Source of the DNA: Anoxybacillus amylolyticus | Lineage (GTDB): Bacteria; Bacillota; Bacilli; Bacillales; Anoxybacillaceae | Length of the DNA stretch: 64,000 nucleotides | Assembly: GCF_001634285.1 (NCBI RefSeq) | Contig: NZ_CP015438.1 | Span: 2,430,001-2,494,000, forward strand | Direction: 5' to 3' | Shown: positions 7,595 to 16,185 of the stretch, in pieces | Numbering within the stretch: the stretch's first letter is position 1 | Layout of the letters: each line of letters opens with the position of its first letter | Position numbers and translations under genes: made by a program | The notes under the pieces: model-generated | The model's database searches: none | What the model was told of the DNA's origin: nothing | The model's input: the letters and a program-made list of their open reading frames with translations, nothing else

Positions 7595-8743
7595 TTAAAA
7601 TAATCGACCTGAAAAAATTAAAAAGCCAAAACAGATAACATGGAACGTGATGATGATCGATAAAACTTCTGTCACTTTATTTTTCTTCCAAATCTTCCAC
7701 TGTTTATTCTTCCGTTCAAAATAATCGTAAGCAATCATGAGTGCCGCATGGTAAAGCCCGTAGGCGACATAATGAAGTTCAAGCCCATGCCATACTCCCA
7801 TAAGAAAAAACAATAAAAAATATCCGATGGACGAAACGGTATAGCGATTTTGGATCCATTTTTTCTTCATCATCCAAAAGACAAACCGCATGTACACATA
7901 ATCTCGAAACCAAAACGACAGCGACATATGCCATCTGTTCCAAAAATCTTTCATATTTTTGCTTAAAAATGGAAGGTTAAAGTTTTCCGGCGTTTTCACT
8001 CCCATGATATAGCTTGCACCAATGGCGAACGCGCTATATCCAGCAAAATCGAAAAATAAATATAAGCTATAGGCATACATATAAATGAATGTAGAAAGCG
8101 GCGTATGCCCTTGTATAAACGGCGTTTCGATCACCCGATCGTTAATGACGTAAGCAATAATAAATTTATATAAAAATCCTAAAAAGATTTTGTTGATTCC
8201 TTTGTATAAAAGAAGACGATACTCTTCTCGGGTCGGGATTGTCTCCATATCTTTTTGGAACCGTTTAAACCGATCGATCGGTCCTGATGAAATCGTTGGA
8301 GAAAACAACAGAAACATCAACTGTTCTTTTACTGTCACTGTTTTCAGTACCCCGTCCCGCATGTCGATAATCATTTGCACCGTTTTAAACGTTAAATAAG
8401 AGATACCTAAAAATCCGACGATGTTGCTCATCTTCCATACTGGAAGCAATTTCGTAACAAGCAAAGGAACGAGAGATAGAAACACAACGGCATAAAAAAC
8501 ACCCGCTTCGTTTTTTTCTTTTCGATAAAAAGCGTACCAATTAACTAAGATCACTTGCCAAAAAATATACACAATAAACGAAACGAGTTGGTTCATTTCA
8601 GATGCAAACGCTAAAAGAAGAATGACAACGTGTACAAATGAGTTGTACACGTTGCTCCTTTTTCCTTTATACCCGAGCACAGCAACAGGAATCAACAAAA
8701 CACCGAGTATCATAAAAAAGGAAAACGACGAATACGGTATCAT
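7595..8743 (-). CDS. dltB: D-alanyl transfer membrane protein DltB (MBOAT)
   Basis: A 382-residue polytopic MBOAT-family acyltransferase that works with D-alanyl-DltC to move the alanyl group across the membrane. About ten hydrophobic segments are visible. The conserved block NMKDFWNRWHMSLSFWFRDYVY near residue 265 and the MBOAT histidine in GVWHGLELHYVAYGLYH near residue 318 are present. The ATG overlaps the dltA stop by 4 bases (ATGA), so the two are translationally coupled. Confidence 0.95.
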   Translation of the reverse strand: MIPYSSFSFFMILGVLLIPVAVLGYKGKRSNVYNSFVHVVILLLAFASEMNQLVSFIVYIFWQVILVNWYAFYRKEKNEAGVFYAVVFLSLVPLLVTKLLPVWKMSNIVGFLGISYLTFKTVQMIIDMRDGVLKTVTVKEQLMFLLFSPTISSGPIDRFKRFQKDMETIPTREEYRLLLYKGINKIFLGFLYKFIIAYVINDRVIETPFIQGHTPLSTFIYMYAYSLYLFFDFAGYSAFAIGASYIMGVKTPENFNLPFLSKNMKDFWNRWHMSLSFWFRDYVYMRFVFWMMKKKWIQNRYTVSSIGYFLLFFLMGVWHGLELHYVAYGLYHAALMIAYDYFERKNKQWKIWKKNKVTEVLSIIITFHVICFGFLIFSGRLF

Positions 8744-10263
8744 ACTCCGACCTCATTTGCAATTTTTTTCCGATCTGCTTTTCCATTGTTCGTCATCGGC
8801 AAAGAGGAAACGTAAACAAATTTTTTCGGAATCATATATGCTGGCAATAGCTGTTGCAGTTCTTTCTTTAAATAAGCAGTTAATTGATATTCTTTTTCAA
8901 ACGTATGCTTTTTCGGCACGAGAACAGCCGTTAAGTATTGACATTTATTTTCTTTGTAAACGGGTACAACAACAGCGCTTTCAACGAGCGAAAGCTTTCG
9001 CAATTGCGCCTCGATTTCTTCAATTTCCATTCGATATCCATTTAATTTAATTTGAAAATCAAGCCTTCCTGCGCAAAATAACCAACCGTTTTTCTTATAG
9101 CCGACATCGCCGGTTTTATATGCTGGTTGGTTGTTATAGCGGAAAAACGCTTTGTTTGTCAGCTCTTCGTTCCGCCAATACCCTTTGCTAACGCTTTTGC
9201 CAGTAATAATAATTTCCCCTTTTTCTCCGTCCTCTACTTCCTTGCCATTTTCATCTACGATAAAAATTCCCACATCTTTCTTTGCGACTCCAACAGGAAG
9301 CGCCGGATACTCGCTTAAAATTTCTTCCGTAATCTCGACGCTTGTAACAGCAACCGTTGCTTCTGTCGGTCCGTACGTGTTATAAACAACCGCATTGGGG
9401 AACCGCTGTTTTAATTTGCGCGCCGTTTCATTCGGCAACATCTCCCCACAAAACAAAAAGGTTTCCAAAAACGGCAACATTTCCGCAGAAAAACATTCAT
9501 CCATTAAACACATTTCCGCAAAAGAAGGAGTAGACGTCCATACATGAATACGCGATGCTTGCAATGATTCAAACAACCACTTCGGATTGGCGATAAGCTC
9601 TTTTGAAATCGTCCATAACGTTCCGCCTAAATAAAGGCATGGATATACATCCATCACCGACAAATCAAACGAAAACGGCGCTTGGTTCAAAAACCGTTGC
9701 TGTTCTTTTAGCCCGAAATCGGACACCATCCATTCGACGAAGCTTGCTAAATTGTTATAGCTAATTTGCACGCCTTTCGGATTTCCAGTACTGCCTGATG
9801 TATAAATAATGTAAAAGTTTTGTTCCCCGATAACGAATTGATCGGTAGGCGGTTGCTGTCCTTCATAGGAAGCAATTGCCTCTTTTATTTCCTTATCCTC
9901 AAGCATTAGGACATGGTTGTAATTTTTCAACGTTTCCGGTACACTTCCTGGCGTTAAAAATAACGCCGCTCCGGAATCGTCCATAATTTTTTTCACCCGT
10001 TCTTCCGGAATGCTCGTATCTACCGGAATATACGCCCTTCCTGATTTCACTGCCGCTAAAAAGCAAACGAGCATCAATGGCTCCATATGCCCGTAAACGA
10101 TGATTGGGGCATCATTACCGCTCATTTTTTCACATATAAAAGCAGCAAGTGCGTTCGAATATGTTTCAAGTTCTCTATATGTCAGCTCGTTTCCATTGGA
10201 AGAAATGGCGACGCGGTCTGGGGCACATTGTGCCCATTTCTTTATTTGGGTATATAATTCCAT
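8740..10263 (-). CDS. dltA: D-alanine--D-alanyl carrier protein ligase
   Basis: This 507-residue cytoplasmic AMP-binding enzyme adenylates D-alanine with ATP and loads it on the DltC phosphopantetheine. The P-loop-like motif YIIYTSGSTGNPKGV lies near residue 152. NTYGPTEATVAVT near residue 293 and YKTGDVGY near residue 379 are the adenylation core motifs, and the catalytic lysine is in NNGKADRK near the C terminus. The length is normal. GGGGGG directly precedes the ATG. Confidence 0.96.
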   Translation of the reverse strand: MELYTQIKKWAQCAPDRVAISSNGNELTYRELETYSNALAAFICEKMSGNDAPIIVYGHMEPLMLVCFLAAVKSGRAYIPVDTSIPEERVKKIMDDSGAALFLTPGSVPETLKNYNHVLMLEDKEIKEAIASYEGQQPPTDQFVIGEQNFYIIYTSGSTGNPKGVQISYNNLASFVEWMVSDFGLKEQQRFLNQAPFSFDLSVMDVYPCLYLGGTLWTISKELIANPKWLFESLQASRIHVWTSTPSFAEMCLMDECFSAEMLPFLETFLFCGEMLPNETARKLKQRFPNAVVYNTYGPTEATVAVTSVEITEEILSEYPALPVGVAKKDVGIFIVDENGKEVEDGEKGEIIITGKSVSKGYWRNEELTNKAFFRYNNQPAYKTGDVGYKKNGWLFCAGRLDFQIKLNGYRMEIEEIEAQLRKLSLVESAVVVPVYKENKCQYLTAVLVPKKHTFEKEYQLTAYLKKELQQLLPAYMIPKKFVYVSSLPMTNNGKADRKKIANEVGV

Positions 10264-10278
10264 GAAACCCCCCCCTTT

Positions 10279-10437
10279 TTAAAACTCATTGTAAATAAAC
10301 GCGCTAGAGTTCGTCATTTTAAATCCGTAAATCATTAATAACCCTAACAGTATAAGTAAATAGTATGACATTCTTATCGTCCACCATACATAAGGTAATT
10401 GAAAAAATGTTTTTATCTTATGAATAACAGTCCCCAT
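10279..10437 (-). CDS. dltX: Teichoic acid D-Ala incorporation protein DltX
   Basis: A 52-residue protein with one central membrane helix (about residues 22-42) and the conserved C-terminal tail SSAFIYNEF, diagnostic for DltX. It is the first gene of the dlt operon, as in other Firmicutes. I start it at the ATG after AGGAGGGGG (MGTVIHK), not at an upstream codon without a ribosome binding site. DltX is thought to bridge DltB/DltD during D-alanine transfer. Confidence 0.88.
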   Translation of the reverse strand: MGTVIHKIKTFFQLPYVWWTIRMSYYLLILLGLLMIYGFKMTNSSAFIYNEF

Positions 10438-10550
10438 ATGTCCCCCTCCTGACTTAACAACATAATACATGAAAATGAAAAACAGATTAAAAGAAAAATA
10501 AAAGTTTATTCATCCTTTAAGATACCAACGAATCCACATCATGTAAACAT

Positions 10551-10573
10551 AAAAAGAGCCACTATTTAGTGGC
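10551..10573 (-). terminator. Terminator of the cheW-like gene
   Basis: AGCCAC and GTGGCT (10573-10557) pair on the minus strand and are followed by CTTTTT. The stem includes the stop codon of the gene. Confidence 0.85.
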
Positions 10574-11020
10574 TTCCATCTGTTTTTTCAAGTCCATTGC
10601 GCCTTCTAAACTAATAAATAAACGATTTGGGTCCAACAACGTAATAAGTCGATCGGGCAAATTAGCAACCCCAGTAAAATACGGAGCGTTTCGGTACGCC
10701 AATAAGTTCACTTGCTTGATCGTCTCTTCTGGAAGGTCGATAATTTCTTTCGCTTCATCGACAATAAATGCCACCGTTAATAGTTCTGTGTGAGCGACAA
10801 CTAACCGCGTTCTCTCTGTGACAACGTATGGACGACGATAAAAAATGCGCGTCGTATCCAATACCGGTACTAACTCACCGCGAATGCGAACAACCCCTAC
10901 GACATACTCCGGCATATGCGGAATTCCTGTCGGCTCGCTCATTTTTTCAATCGACACGACATACTCTACAGGAATGGCATATTGCTCTTCCTTAAGCTGA
11001 AATACGACTACTTTACTCAC
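10562..11020 (-). CDS. CheW-domain chemotaxis adaptor protein
   Basis: A single CheW domain of about 152 residues, covering nearly the whole protein: KVVVFQLKEEQYAIPVEYVVSIEK at the start, GVVRIRGELVPVLDTTRIF in the middle and NRLFISLE at the end. CheW proteins couple chemoreceptors to the CheA kinase. I start at GTG 11020, preceded by GGGGAG, rather than the GTG seven codons upstream that has no ribosome binding site. No other chemotaxis gene is nearby, so this is probably an extra CheW paralogue outside the main operon. It is a single-gene unit with its own terminator. Confidence 0.85.
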   Translation of the reverse strand: MSKVVVFQLKEEQYAIPVEYVVSIEKMSEPTGIPHMPEYVVGVVRIRGELVPVLDTTRIFYRRPYVVTERTRLVVAHTELLTVAFIVDEAKEIIDLPEETIKQVNLLAYRNAPYFTGVANLPDRLITLLDPNRLFISLEGAMDLKKQMEATK

Positions 11021-11077
11021 AACACTTCTCTCCCCATCCACTGCGATATTTTTATTATACTATAAGCATTAGGAAAG

Positions 11078-11106
11078 ACGAAGAGCATCCTATGAACGGA
11101 TGCCCT
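11078..11106 (-). terminator. Probable terminator of yqjE
   Basis: GGCATCC and GGATGC pair on the minus strand around GTTCATA, just past the yqjE stop. The following bases (TCTTCGTCTTT) make a moderate U-tract. Confidence 0.6.
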
Positions 11107-11114
11107 ATTCTTTA

Positions 11115-12233
11115 TTATTTCGCCACTTCTTCGATAATTGCGATAACCATTTCTGTTGTTTTCACTAATTCTTCAATTGGCATACGCTCGTTTGTCGTAT
11201 GAATTTCTTCATATCCGACCGCTAAATTGACCGTTGGAATGCCAAAGCCTGCAATGACATTCGCGTCGCTTCCCCCACCGCTATGAAGAAGCTCGCACGG
11301 ACGGCCAATTTTTGCAGCTGCCCGTTTCGCCACTTCGACAACATGATCGCCGTCACCGAATTTAAACCCGGGATACATGACTTCTACATGCACATCCGCA
11401 CGACCACCCATTTCTTCTGCCACTCGCTCAAACGCTTCTTTCATTTTTGCGACTTGCGCTTCCATTTTTTCCGGAACAAGCGAGCGCGCTTCCGCTAAAA
11501 TATCGACACGATCACAAACGATGTTCGTTTGCGTTCCCCCTTCAAAACGACCGATGTTTGCCGTCGTTTCCTCATCAATACGACCAAGCGGCATTTGCGC
11601 AATTGCTTTAGATGCAATTGTAATTGCTGATACGCCGCGCTCCGGCGCAACGCCCGCATGGGCCGTTTTTCCATGAACGACAACCTTTAATTTTGCTTGT
11701 GTCGGTGCCGCCACGATGATGTTGCCGACTTTTCCGTCGCTGTCTAACGCATAGCCAAATTTCGCCTGAATAAGCGATGGATCGAGCGCTTTCGCCCCGA
11801 CAAGCCCGGACTCTTCTCCGACAGTAATAATAAACTGAATCGTACCGTGCGCGATTTGTTTTTCTTTTAACACACGAATCGCCTCGAACATCGCGGCTAA
11901 GCCAGCTTTGTCGTCCGCTCCTAAAATCGTCGTACCATCCGTGATGATGTAGCCATCTTGAATCGACGGTTTGACCCCTTTCCCTGGAACAACCGTATCC
12001 ATATGCGACGTGAAATAAATCGGATCTACTCCTTCTTTTGTCGCCTCTAATGTACAAATTAAGTTGCCCGCGCCATGACCTGTTTTTTCAGTTGTATCAT
12101 CTTCCACAACATGCAATCCAAGCACCGCAAACTTTTGCTTCAATACTTTCGCAATCTCCCCCTCATCTTTCGTTTCCGAATCAATTTGCACAAGCTCTAA
12201 AAATTCGTCGACTAAACGCTGTTCGTTTACCAT
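11115..12233 (-). CDS. yqjE: M20-family metallopeptidase, PepT-like
   Basis: A 372-residue zinc aminopeptidase-type protein of the M20 tripeptidase-like family, cytoplasmic. The metal-binding motifs are seen in order: FTSHMDTVVPG (about residue 74), GADDKAGLAAM (about 100), VGEESGLVGA (about 138) and the C-terminal HSGGGSDANV (about 315). The length matches B. subtilis YqjE, and the yqjE-yqjD-yqjC order is conserved. The natural substrate is not known. A terminator separates it from yqjD, so it has its own promoter. Confidence 0.88.
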   Translation of the reverse strand: MVNEQRLVDEFLELVQIDSETKDEGEIAKVLKQKFAVLGLHVVEDDTTEKTGHGAGNLICTLEATKEGVDPIYFTSHMDTVVPGKGVKPSIQDGYIITDGTTILGADDKAGLAAMFEAIRVLKEKQIAHGTIQFIITVGEESGLVGAKALDPSLIQAKFGYALDSDGKVGNIIVAAPTQAKLKVVVHGKTAHAGVAPERGVSAITIASKAIAQMPLGRIDEETTANIGRFEGGTQTNIVCDRVDILAEARSLVPEKMEAQVAKMKEAFERVAEEMGGRADVHVEVMYPGFKFGDGDHVVEVAKRAAAKIGRPCELLHSGGGSDANVIAGFGIPTVNLAVGYEEIHTTNERMPIEELVKTTEMVIAIIEEVAK

Positions 12234-12312
12234 GCCACTATAGCCTCCCTATATGTATCGAAAAATACTATACAAAAAAAGTATACACGATTCCGCTCTA
12301 TCTGTCATAGGC

Positions 12313-12340
12313 AAAAAGCCTCCGCGAAATGCGGAGGAAA
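12313..12340 (-). terminator. Intrinsic terminator of the mce-yqjD operon
   Basis: CCTCCGC/GCGGAGG (12337-12319) with an ATTTC loop, followed on the minus strand by CTTTTTGCC. It starts a few bases after the yqjD stop. Confidence 0.9.
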
Positions 12341-12343
12341 ACG

Positions 12344-13894
12344 TTACAGCGGAATATTGCCGTGTTTTTTCTTTGGCCGCTCTTCATGCTTATGGCGAAG
12401 CATGTCCAATGCTTGAATGAGTTTGATTCGTGTATCGCGCGGATCGATGACGTCATCAACCATTCCGTATTTCGCTGCCACATACGGATTGGCAAATTTG
12501 TCGCGGTATTCTTCAATTTTTTGCGCTCTTGTTTCTTCTGGATTCGGACTGTTTTCGATTTCGCTCGCAAAAATAATGTTAGCTGCTCCTTGTGGTCCCA
12601 TTACCGCGATTTCCGCGTTCGGCCATGCATACACCACATCTGCCCCAATCGACTTACTGTTTAACGCAACATATGCTCCACCGTATGCTTTCCGTAAAAT
12701 CACTGTAATTTTCGGCACGGTCGCTTCCGAGTAGGCATATAAAATTTTCGCCCCGTGGCGGATGATGCCTCCATGCTCTTGTTTGACGCCAGGGAAAAAG
12801 CCCGTCACATCTTCAAACGTAATAATCGGGATATTGAACGAGTCACAAAAACGAATAAATCGGGCCGCTTTATCGGACGAATCGATATCAAGTCCGCCCG
12901 CCATAAACTTCGGCTGGTTGCACACAAGCCCGACGACTTCTCCTTTCATGCGGGCGAAACCGACGACAATATTTTTCGCGAAATCTTTTTGCACTTCCAT
13001 AAACGATCCTTCATCGACGACTTGCAGCACAACGTTGCGCACATCATACGGCCTGACCGCATCGACCGGAATTACATCTGCTAAATCTGGACGATAGTCA
13101 TCCTCGTTCGTAACAGGCACGACCGGTGGTTTTTCTTGGCAGTTTGCTGGCAAATAACTCAGCAATCGGCGCACTTGCGCAAGCACTTCCTCTTCTGTCG
13201 TCCCAGCAAAATGCGCGTTTCCGCTAATCGTATTATGAACGCGCGCCCCCCCTAAATCCTCAGCACTAATTTTCTCGCCTGTTACTGTTTCGATTACTTT
13301 TGGACCGGTAATAAACATTTGGCTCGTCTTTTCGACCATAAAAACAAAGTCAGTAATCGCTGGCGAATACACGGCGCCTCCAGCACACGGTCCCATAATA
13401 ACCGAAATTTGCGGAATCACGCCTGAATAGATCGAGTTGCGGTAAAAAATATGTCCGTATCCGTCTAGTGACAATACCCCTTCTTGAATGCGCGCGCCTC
13501 CAGAGTCGTTCAATCCGATCACTGGCGCGCCTGTTTTCGCCGCCAAATCCATAATATTAGCAATTTTCTTTGCATGCATTTCCCCTAATGCGCCGCCAAA
13601 CACCGTAAAATCTTGCGAAAAGACAAAGACGGTGCGTCCATCAATTTTGCCGTATCCAGTCACAACACCATCGCCCGGTCCCTTTTTTCCTTCTAAACCA
13701 AAATCGGTGCAACGGTGTTCAATAAACGGATTTAACTCGACAAACGTTCCTTCGTCTAGTAAAAGGTCAATGCGTTCGCGCGCGGTAAGCTTGCCTTTTG
13801 CGTGCTGCTTTTCAATTTTATCGTCGCCGCCACCTAGCTCAATTTCCCGGCGGCGGTCGTATAGTTCATTAATTTTTTCATACATATCCATCAT
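12344..13894 (-). CDS. yqjD: Acyl-CoA carboxyltransferase, propionyl-CoA carboxylase beta type
   Basis: A 516-residue carboxyltransferase of the biotin-dependent family, with the two crotonase-like halves: GLNDSGGARIQEGV and GPCAGGAVYSPA in the first, GFFPGVKQEHGGIIRHGAK and KAYGGAYVALNSK in the second. It moves carboxyl groups between carboxybiotin and propionyl- or methylmalonyl-CoA. It directly follows methylmalonyl-CoA epimerase and overlaps it by 4 bases, pointing to the propionyl-CoA to succinyl-CoA route completed by the mut genes about 6 kb away. No dedicated biotin carboxylase subunit is adjacent. It may borrow one, or act as part of a methylmalonyl-CoA decarboxylase. Confidence 0.85.
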   Translation of the reverse strand: MMDMYEKINELYDRRREIELGGGDDKIEKQHAKGKLTARERIDLLLDEGTFVELNPFIEHRCTDFGLEGKKGPGDGVVTGYGKIDGRTVFVFSQDFTVFGGALGEMHAKKIANIMDLAAKTGAPVIGLNDSGGARIQEGVLSLDGYGHIFYRNSIYSGVIPQISVIMGPCAGGAVYSPAITDFVFMVEKTSQMFITGPKVIETVTGEKISAEDLGGARVHNTISGNAHFAGTTEEEVLAQVRRLLSYLPANCQEKPPVVPVTNEDDYRPDLADVIPVDAVRPYDVRNVVLQVVDEGSFMEVQKDFAKNIVVGFARMKGEVVGLVCNQPKFMAGGLDIDSSDKAARFIRFCDSFNIPIITFEDVTGFFPGVKQEHGGIIRHGAKILYAYSEATVPKITVILRKAYGGAYVALNSKSIGADVVYAWPNAEIAVMGPQGAANIIFASEIENSPNPEETRAQKIEEYRDKFANPYVAAKYGMVDDVIDPRDTRIKLIQALDMLRHKHEERPKKKHGNIPL

Positions 13895-14316
13895 TCGTGA
13901 TGCACCCCTTTGTCCGTTCTTTCACATAGCTCATATAACACCCCATATGCAGATTTCGGATGCATAAATGCAACGAGTGCACCACCAGCGCCCGTTTTTG
14001 GCGCTTCATGAATCATGCGGATTCCATTTGCTTTCAATTCGTCAATGCGCGCTTGAATATCATCCACGCCAAGCGCCACATGGTGAATGCCTTCCCCTCG
14101 TTTCGCGATAAACGCCGCCACTGCACTATCTGGTGACGTCGGCTCAAGCAGCTCGAGCTTTACGTCCCCCACTTTCAAAAACGCAACTTTTACTTTTTCT
14201 GATTCGACTTCTTCTAGGCCGAGCAGCTCGAGCTGCAATATATCTACGTAGAATGGCAGCGCTTTCTCGATAGACGAAACAGCGATGCCAATATGATCTA
14301 CCTTCTTTATGTTCAT
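13891..14316 (-). CDS. mce: Methylmalonyl-CoA epimerase
   Basis: A 141-residue glyoxalase/VOC-fold enzyme that interconverts (S)- and (R)-methylmalonyl-CoA, linking the carboxylase and mutase. The metal-binding histidine of KVDHIGIAV (residue 8), GIHHVALGVDD in the middle, and the glutamate of YGVLYELCE near the C terminus are present. I start it at the ATG giving MNIKKVDHIG, the usual N terminus, since the open frame upstream has no ribosome binding site near a start. The downstream yqjD start overlaps its stop. It corresponds to B. subtilis yqjC. Confidence 0.92.
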   Translation of the reverse strand: MNIKKVDHIGIAVSSIEKALPFYVDILQLELLGLEEVESEKVKVAFLKVGDVKLELLEPTSPDSAVAAFIAKRGEGIHHVALGVDDIQARIDELKANGIRMIHEAPKTGAGGALVAFMHPKSAYGVLYELCERTDKGVHHE

Positions 14317-14419
14317 TCGTCCATCCCCCTTTGCTGTGAATATTTTTGAAACATTATGTGTTTTCGACCTTTCGACAAAAAATCCTGCCAATCGACTTTC
14401 GAAAAAACACATTTTTTGC

Positions 14420-14448
14420 TTGTTCGCTCCAAAAAATAACGATACAAT
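14420..14448 (+). promoter_or_regulatory. Candidate sigma-A promoter of prli42
   Basis: TTGTTC (14420-14425) and TACAAT (14443-14448) are separated by 17 bases and lie about 25 bases upstream of the ribosome binding site of the small gene. It is divergent from mce. Confidence 0.5.
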
Positions 14449-14485
14449 GTTACATGGCAATATGTTTTTATAGGGAGGAACAAAT

Positions 14486-14581
14486 ATGTCCCGCAAAACA
14501 ACACAAAAAATTGTCGTGTACTTAATGCTCGGTTCCATGTTGCTAACGACTGTTCTCACAGGAATTAGAATGTGGTTTTAG
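14486..14581 (+). CDS. prli42: Stressosome-associated membrane miniprotein Prli42
   Basis: This gene of only 31 codons encodes MSRKTTQKIVVYLMLGSM followed by LLTTVLTGIRMWF. It has a short basic N terminus, then a single membrane helix and the conserved TG-x-x-M ending of the Prli42 family. In Listeria, Prli42 anchors the stressosome to the membrane and is needed for stress signalling. GGGAGGA lies 6-7 bases before the ATG, a promoter match lies upstream and a terminator follows at once, so it is a complete free-standing unit. Identity is by recognition of the short sequence, and neighbouring position to yqjC/mce fits. Confidence 0.82.
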   Translation: MSRKTTQKIVVYLMLGSMLLTTVLTGIRMWF

Positions 14582-14582
14582 A

Positions 14583-14612
14583 GCGACAAACAACCGTCGC
14601 CTTTTTTGTTTT
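14583..14612 (+). terminator. Intrinsic terminator of prli42
   Basis: GCGAC (14583-14587) pairs with GTCGC (14596-14600), followed by CTTTTTTG. It begins right after the prli42 stop. Confidence 0.75.
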
Positions 14613-14615
14613 TAC

Positions 14616-14660
14616 ATTGAACTACTCCCACTTTCCCTTAGAAGTGGGAGATTCCTACGA
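14616..14660 (-). mobile_element. Orphan hairpin resembling an IS200/IS605 right end
   Basis: CTCCCACTT (14625-14633) and AAGTGGGAG (14642-14650) make a perfect 9-bp stem. On the minus strand the stem is preceded by AGGAAT and followed by TAGTTCAAT. That arrangement (GGAATCTCCCAC... hairpin ...GGGAGTAGTTCAA) resembles right ends of IS200/IS605-type elements in Bacillaceae. No tnpA or tnpB is nearby, so it would be a relic. The comparison is from memory. Confidence 0.45.
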
Positions 14661-14678
14661 ATTTCGCTCTCATAAACC

Positions 14679-15176
14679 CTACTGCATTGCCCCTTGTCGC
14701 TTCACGAGCGACTCAAACGATTCGCTACTTCGGACGATCCACACTTTTGCTCCTATTGGCACTTGGTCGTATAGCTTTTCAACGTCTCGGTTATACATTC
14801 GTACACATCCTTGCGTAATGTACTTTCCGATCGACTGCGGATTATTGGTTCCATGAATGCCGTAAGTTCTTCCATCCGTATCGTTTGCATCAAAACCGAT
14901 CCATCTCGTGCCAAGCGGATTGCTTGGCACGCCGCCAGGAATATTTTTCTTCCGATAATACGGGTTTTTCGCCTTAATCTTGACGGTAAACAACCCTTCG
15001 GGCGTGAGCGCTGTTGTCACCCCTGTTGCCACTGGATAAATGGCTTCAATCTTTTCACTTTGCACAAAAGCTAACTTGTTGATCGCTTTATTGACGATAA
15101 TTAATGGCTTCGAAGCAGCGGATGATGTCGTCCCAAACGAAAGGAAAAGTAGTAATAATGAAATCAATAGTCGCAT
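14679..15176 (-). CDS. L,D-transpeptidase (YkuD domain), secreted
   Basis: A 165-residue cell-wall enzyme with a signal peptide (hydrophobic residues 3-20, ending near TSSAASK) and a YkuD domain. The catalytic motif HGTNNPQSIGKYITQGCVRM begins at H108, with the nucleophile Cys124. Such enzymes form 3-3 peptidoglycan cross-links or act on spore or vegetative wall. There is no LysM domain, so wall targeting must come from the catalytic domain itself. The ATG follows AGGTGGGG. It is apparently a single-gene unit; no good intrinsic terminator is seen other than the IS-like hairpin downstream. Confidence 0.9.
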   Translation of the reverse strand: MRLLISLLLLFLSFGTTSSAASKPLIIVNKAINKLAFVQSEKIEAIYPVATGVTTALTPEGLFTVKIKAKNPYYRKKNIPGGVPSNPLGTRWIGFDANDTDGRTYGIHGTNNPQSIGKYITQGCVRMYNRDVEKLYDQVPIGAKVWIVRSSESFESLVKRQGAMQ

Positions 15177-15234
15177 CCAACCCCACCTTTTGCTTTTTTA
15201 TAGTGTGAGGCAAAAGATAGAGCTGCATTCACAT

Positions 15235-16185
15235 TTATGATAAAGGATGAAATTGGCTTTTAATAATTAAATACTGCTCCAATTCTTTCACAAGGTGCAA
15301 CAGCGCTGCCCTCTCTTCAAACTCTTCTCGCGTCTTCGGCAGCGGCATTCTCTCGGCTTGTTTCTTCATTTCATGGAGCTGACGAAGAAAGCGATCTGCT
15401 GTATTTCCAGGGTGGATCGCATCGCTAAGTTCATCAATAAAATTGGCAACCGCCATACGCTGCTCAACCGTATATGTAAAAGAAGTGACAAGTGGCAATA
15501 CTCGCTCGATAATTTCAAACTGCTTTTCGCGCATCCGGAAATAATGGTAATACCCTTCCTCATTGCGCCAAAAATGATTTTCTGCATTGCGCCATGCAAG
15601 AGCCTTGGCCTCGCGTAACACATCAGCCACGAGCATCAATTCTTTTCCATCCCAATTGCTTTCATTTGTTCGCAAATATTTAACGATTTCTTTGAAAATG
15701 ATACGAAATAAATCTTCCACAATCCTCTGATGCTCTTTCAATTTGCTTTCGACACTTGGCATATACATATTGACAATCAAAGCAACCCCGATACCGATAG
15801 TAATAAGGAAAACTTCATTTATCACCATGTCGAACGTAAATCGTTTTGCTGAATAAAAATGAAGAATAACAACCGAGCTTGTTGCAATACCGTCTGTCAA
15901 TCTTAAGCGAACAGTTGTCGGAATAAATAAAAGAAGTAACAACCCGACGATGATCGGATGGTAAGCGATTCCTTCGAAAAATACAAAAGAAAAAACGATC
16001 GCAATAAGACAAGCAAGAAAACGTGCCCACGCCGTTTCAAGCGATTTCTTTTTTGTCACCTGAATGCATAATAGCGTAATAATTCCCGCCGAAGCGAAGT
16101 TAGAAAGATCAAAATGCTGTGCTACAATTATCGAAATCGCCACACCGATGGCTGTTTTTATTGTACGGTATCCTATTTTCAACAT
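15235..16185 (-). CDS. yqjA: Aromatic acid exporter/FUSC-like membrane protein YqjA
   Basis: A 316-residue protein with four to six hydrophobic segments in its first 140 residues and a long, charged cytoplasmic C-terminal half rich in helices. This is the layout of the ArAE/FUSC-like YqjA family. The first segment (IKTAIGVAISIIVAQHF) is the family's typical start. It keeps the B. subtilis position next to artPQM. The substrate is unknown. AAGGAGC precedes the ATG; a structured 136-nt element lies upstream. Confidence 0.8.
   Translation of the reverse strand: MLKIGYRTIKTAIGVAISIIVAQHFDLSNFASAGIITLLCIQVTKKKSLETAWARFLACLIAIVFSFVFFEGIAYHPIIVGLLLLLFIPTTVRLRLTDGIATSSVVILHFYSAKRFTFDMVINEVFLITIGIGVALIVNMYMPSVESKLKEHQRIVEDLFRIIFKEIVKYLRTNESNWDGKELMLVADVLREAKALAWRNAENHFWRNEEGYYHYFRMREKQFEIIERVLPLVTSFTYTVEQRMAVANFIDELSDAIHPGNTADRFLRQLHEMKKQAERMPLPKTREEFEERAALLHLVKELEQYLIIKSQFHPLS

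Noticed and set aside
10438-10550. Sigma-X promoter for the dlt operon
   Set aside because: The region upstream of dltX was read for the expected GTAAC and CGTC boxes; none at correct spacing was convincing.
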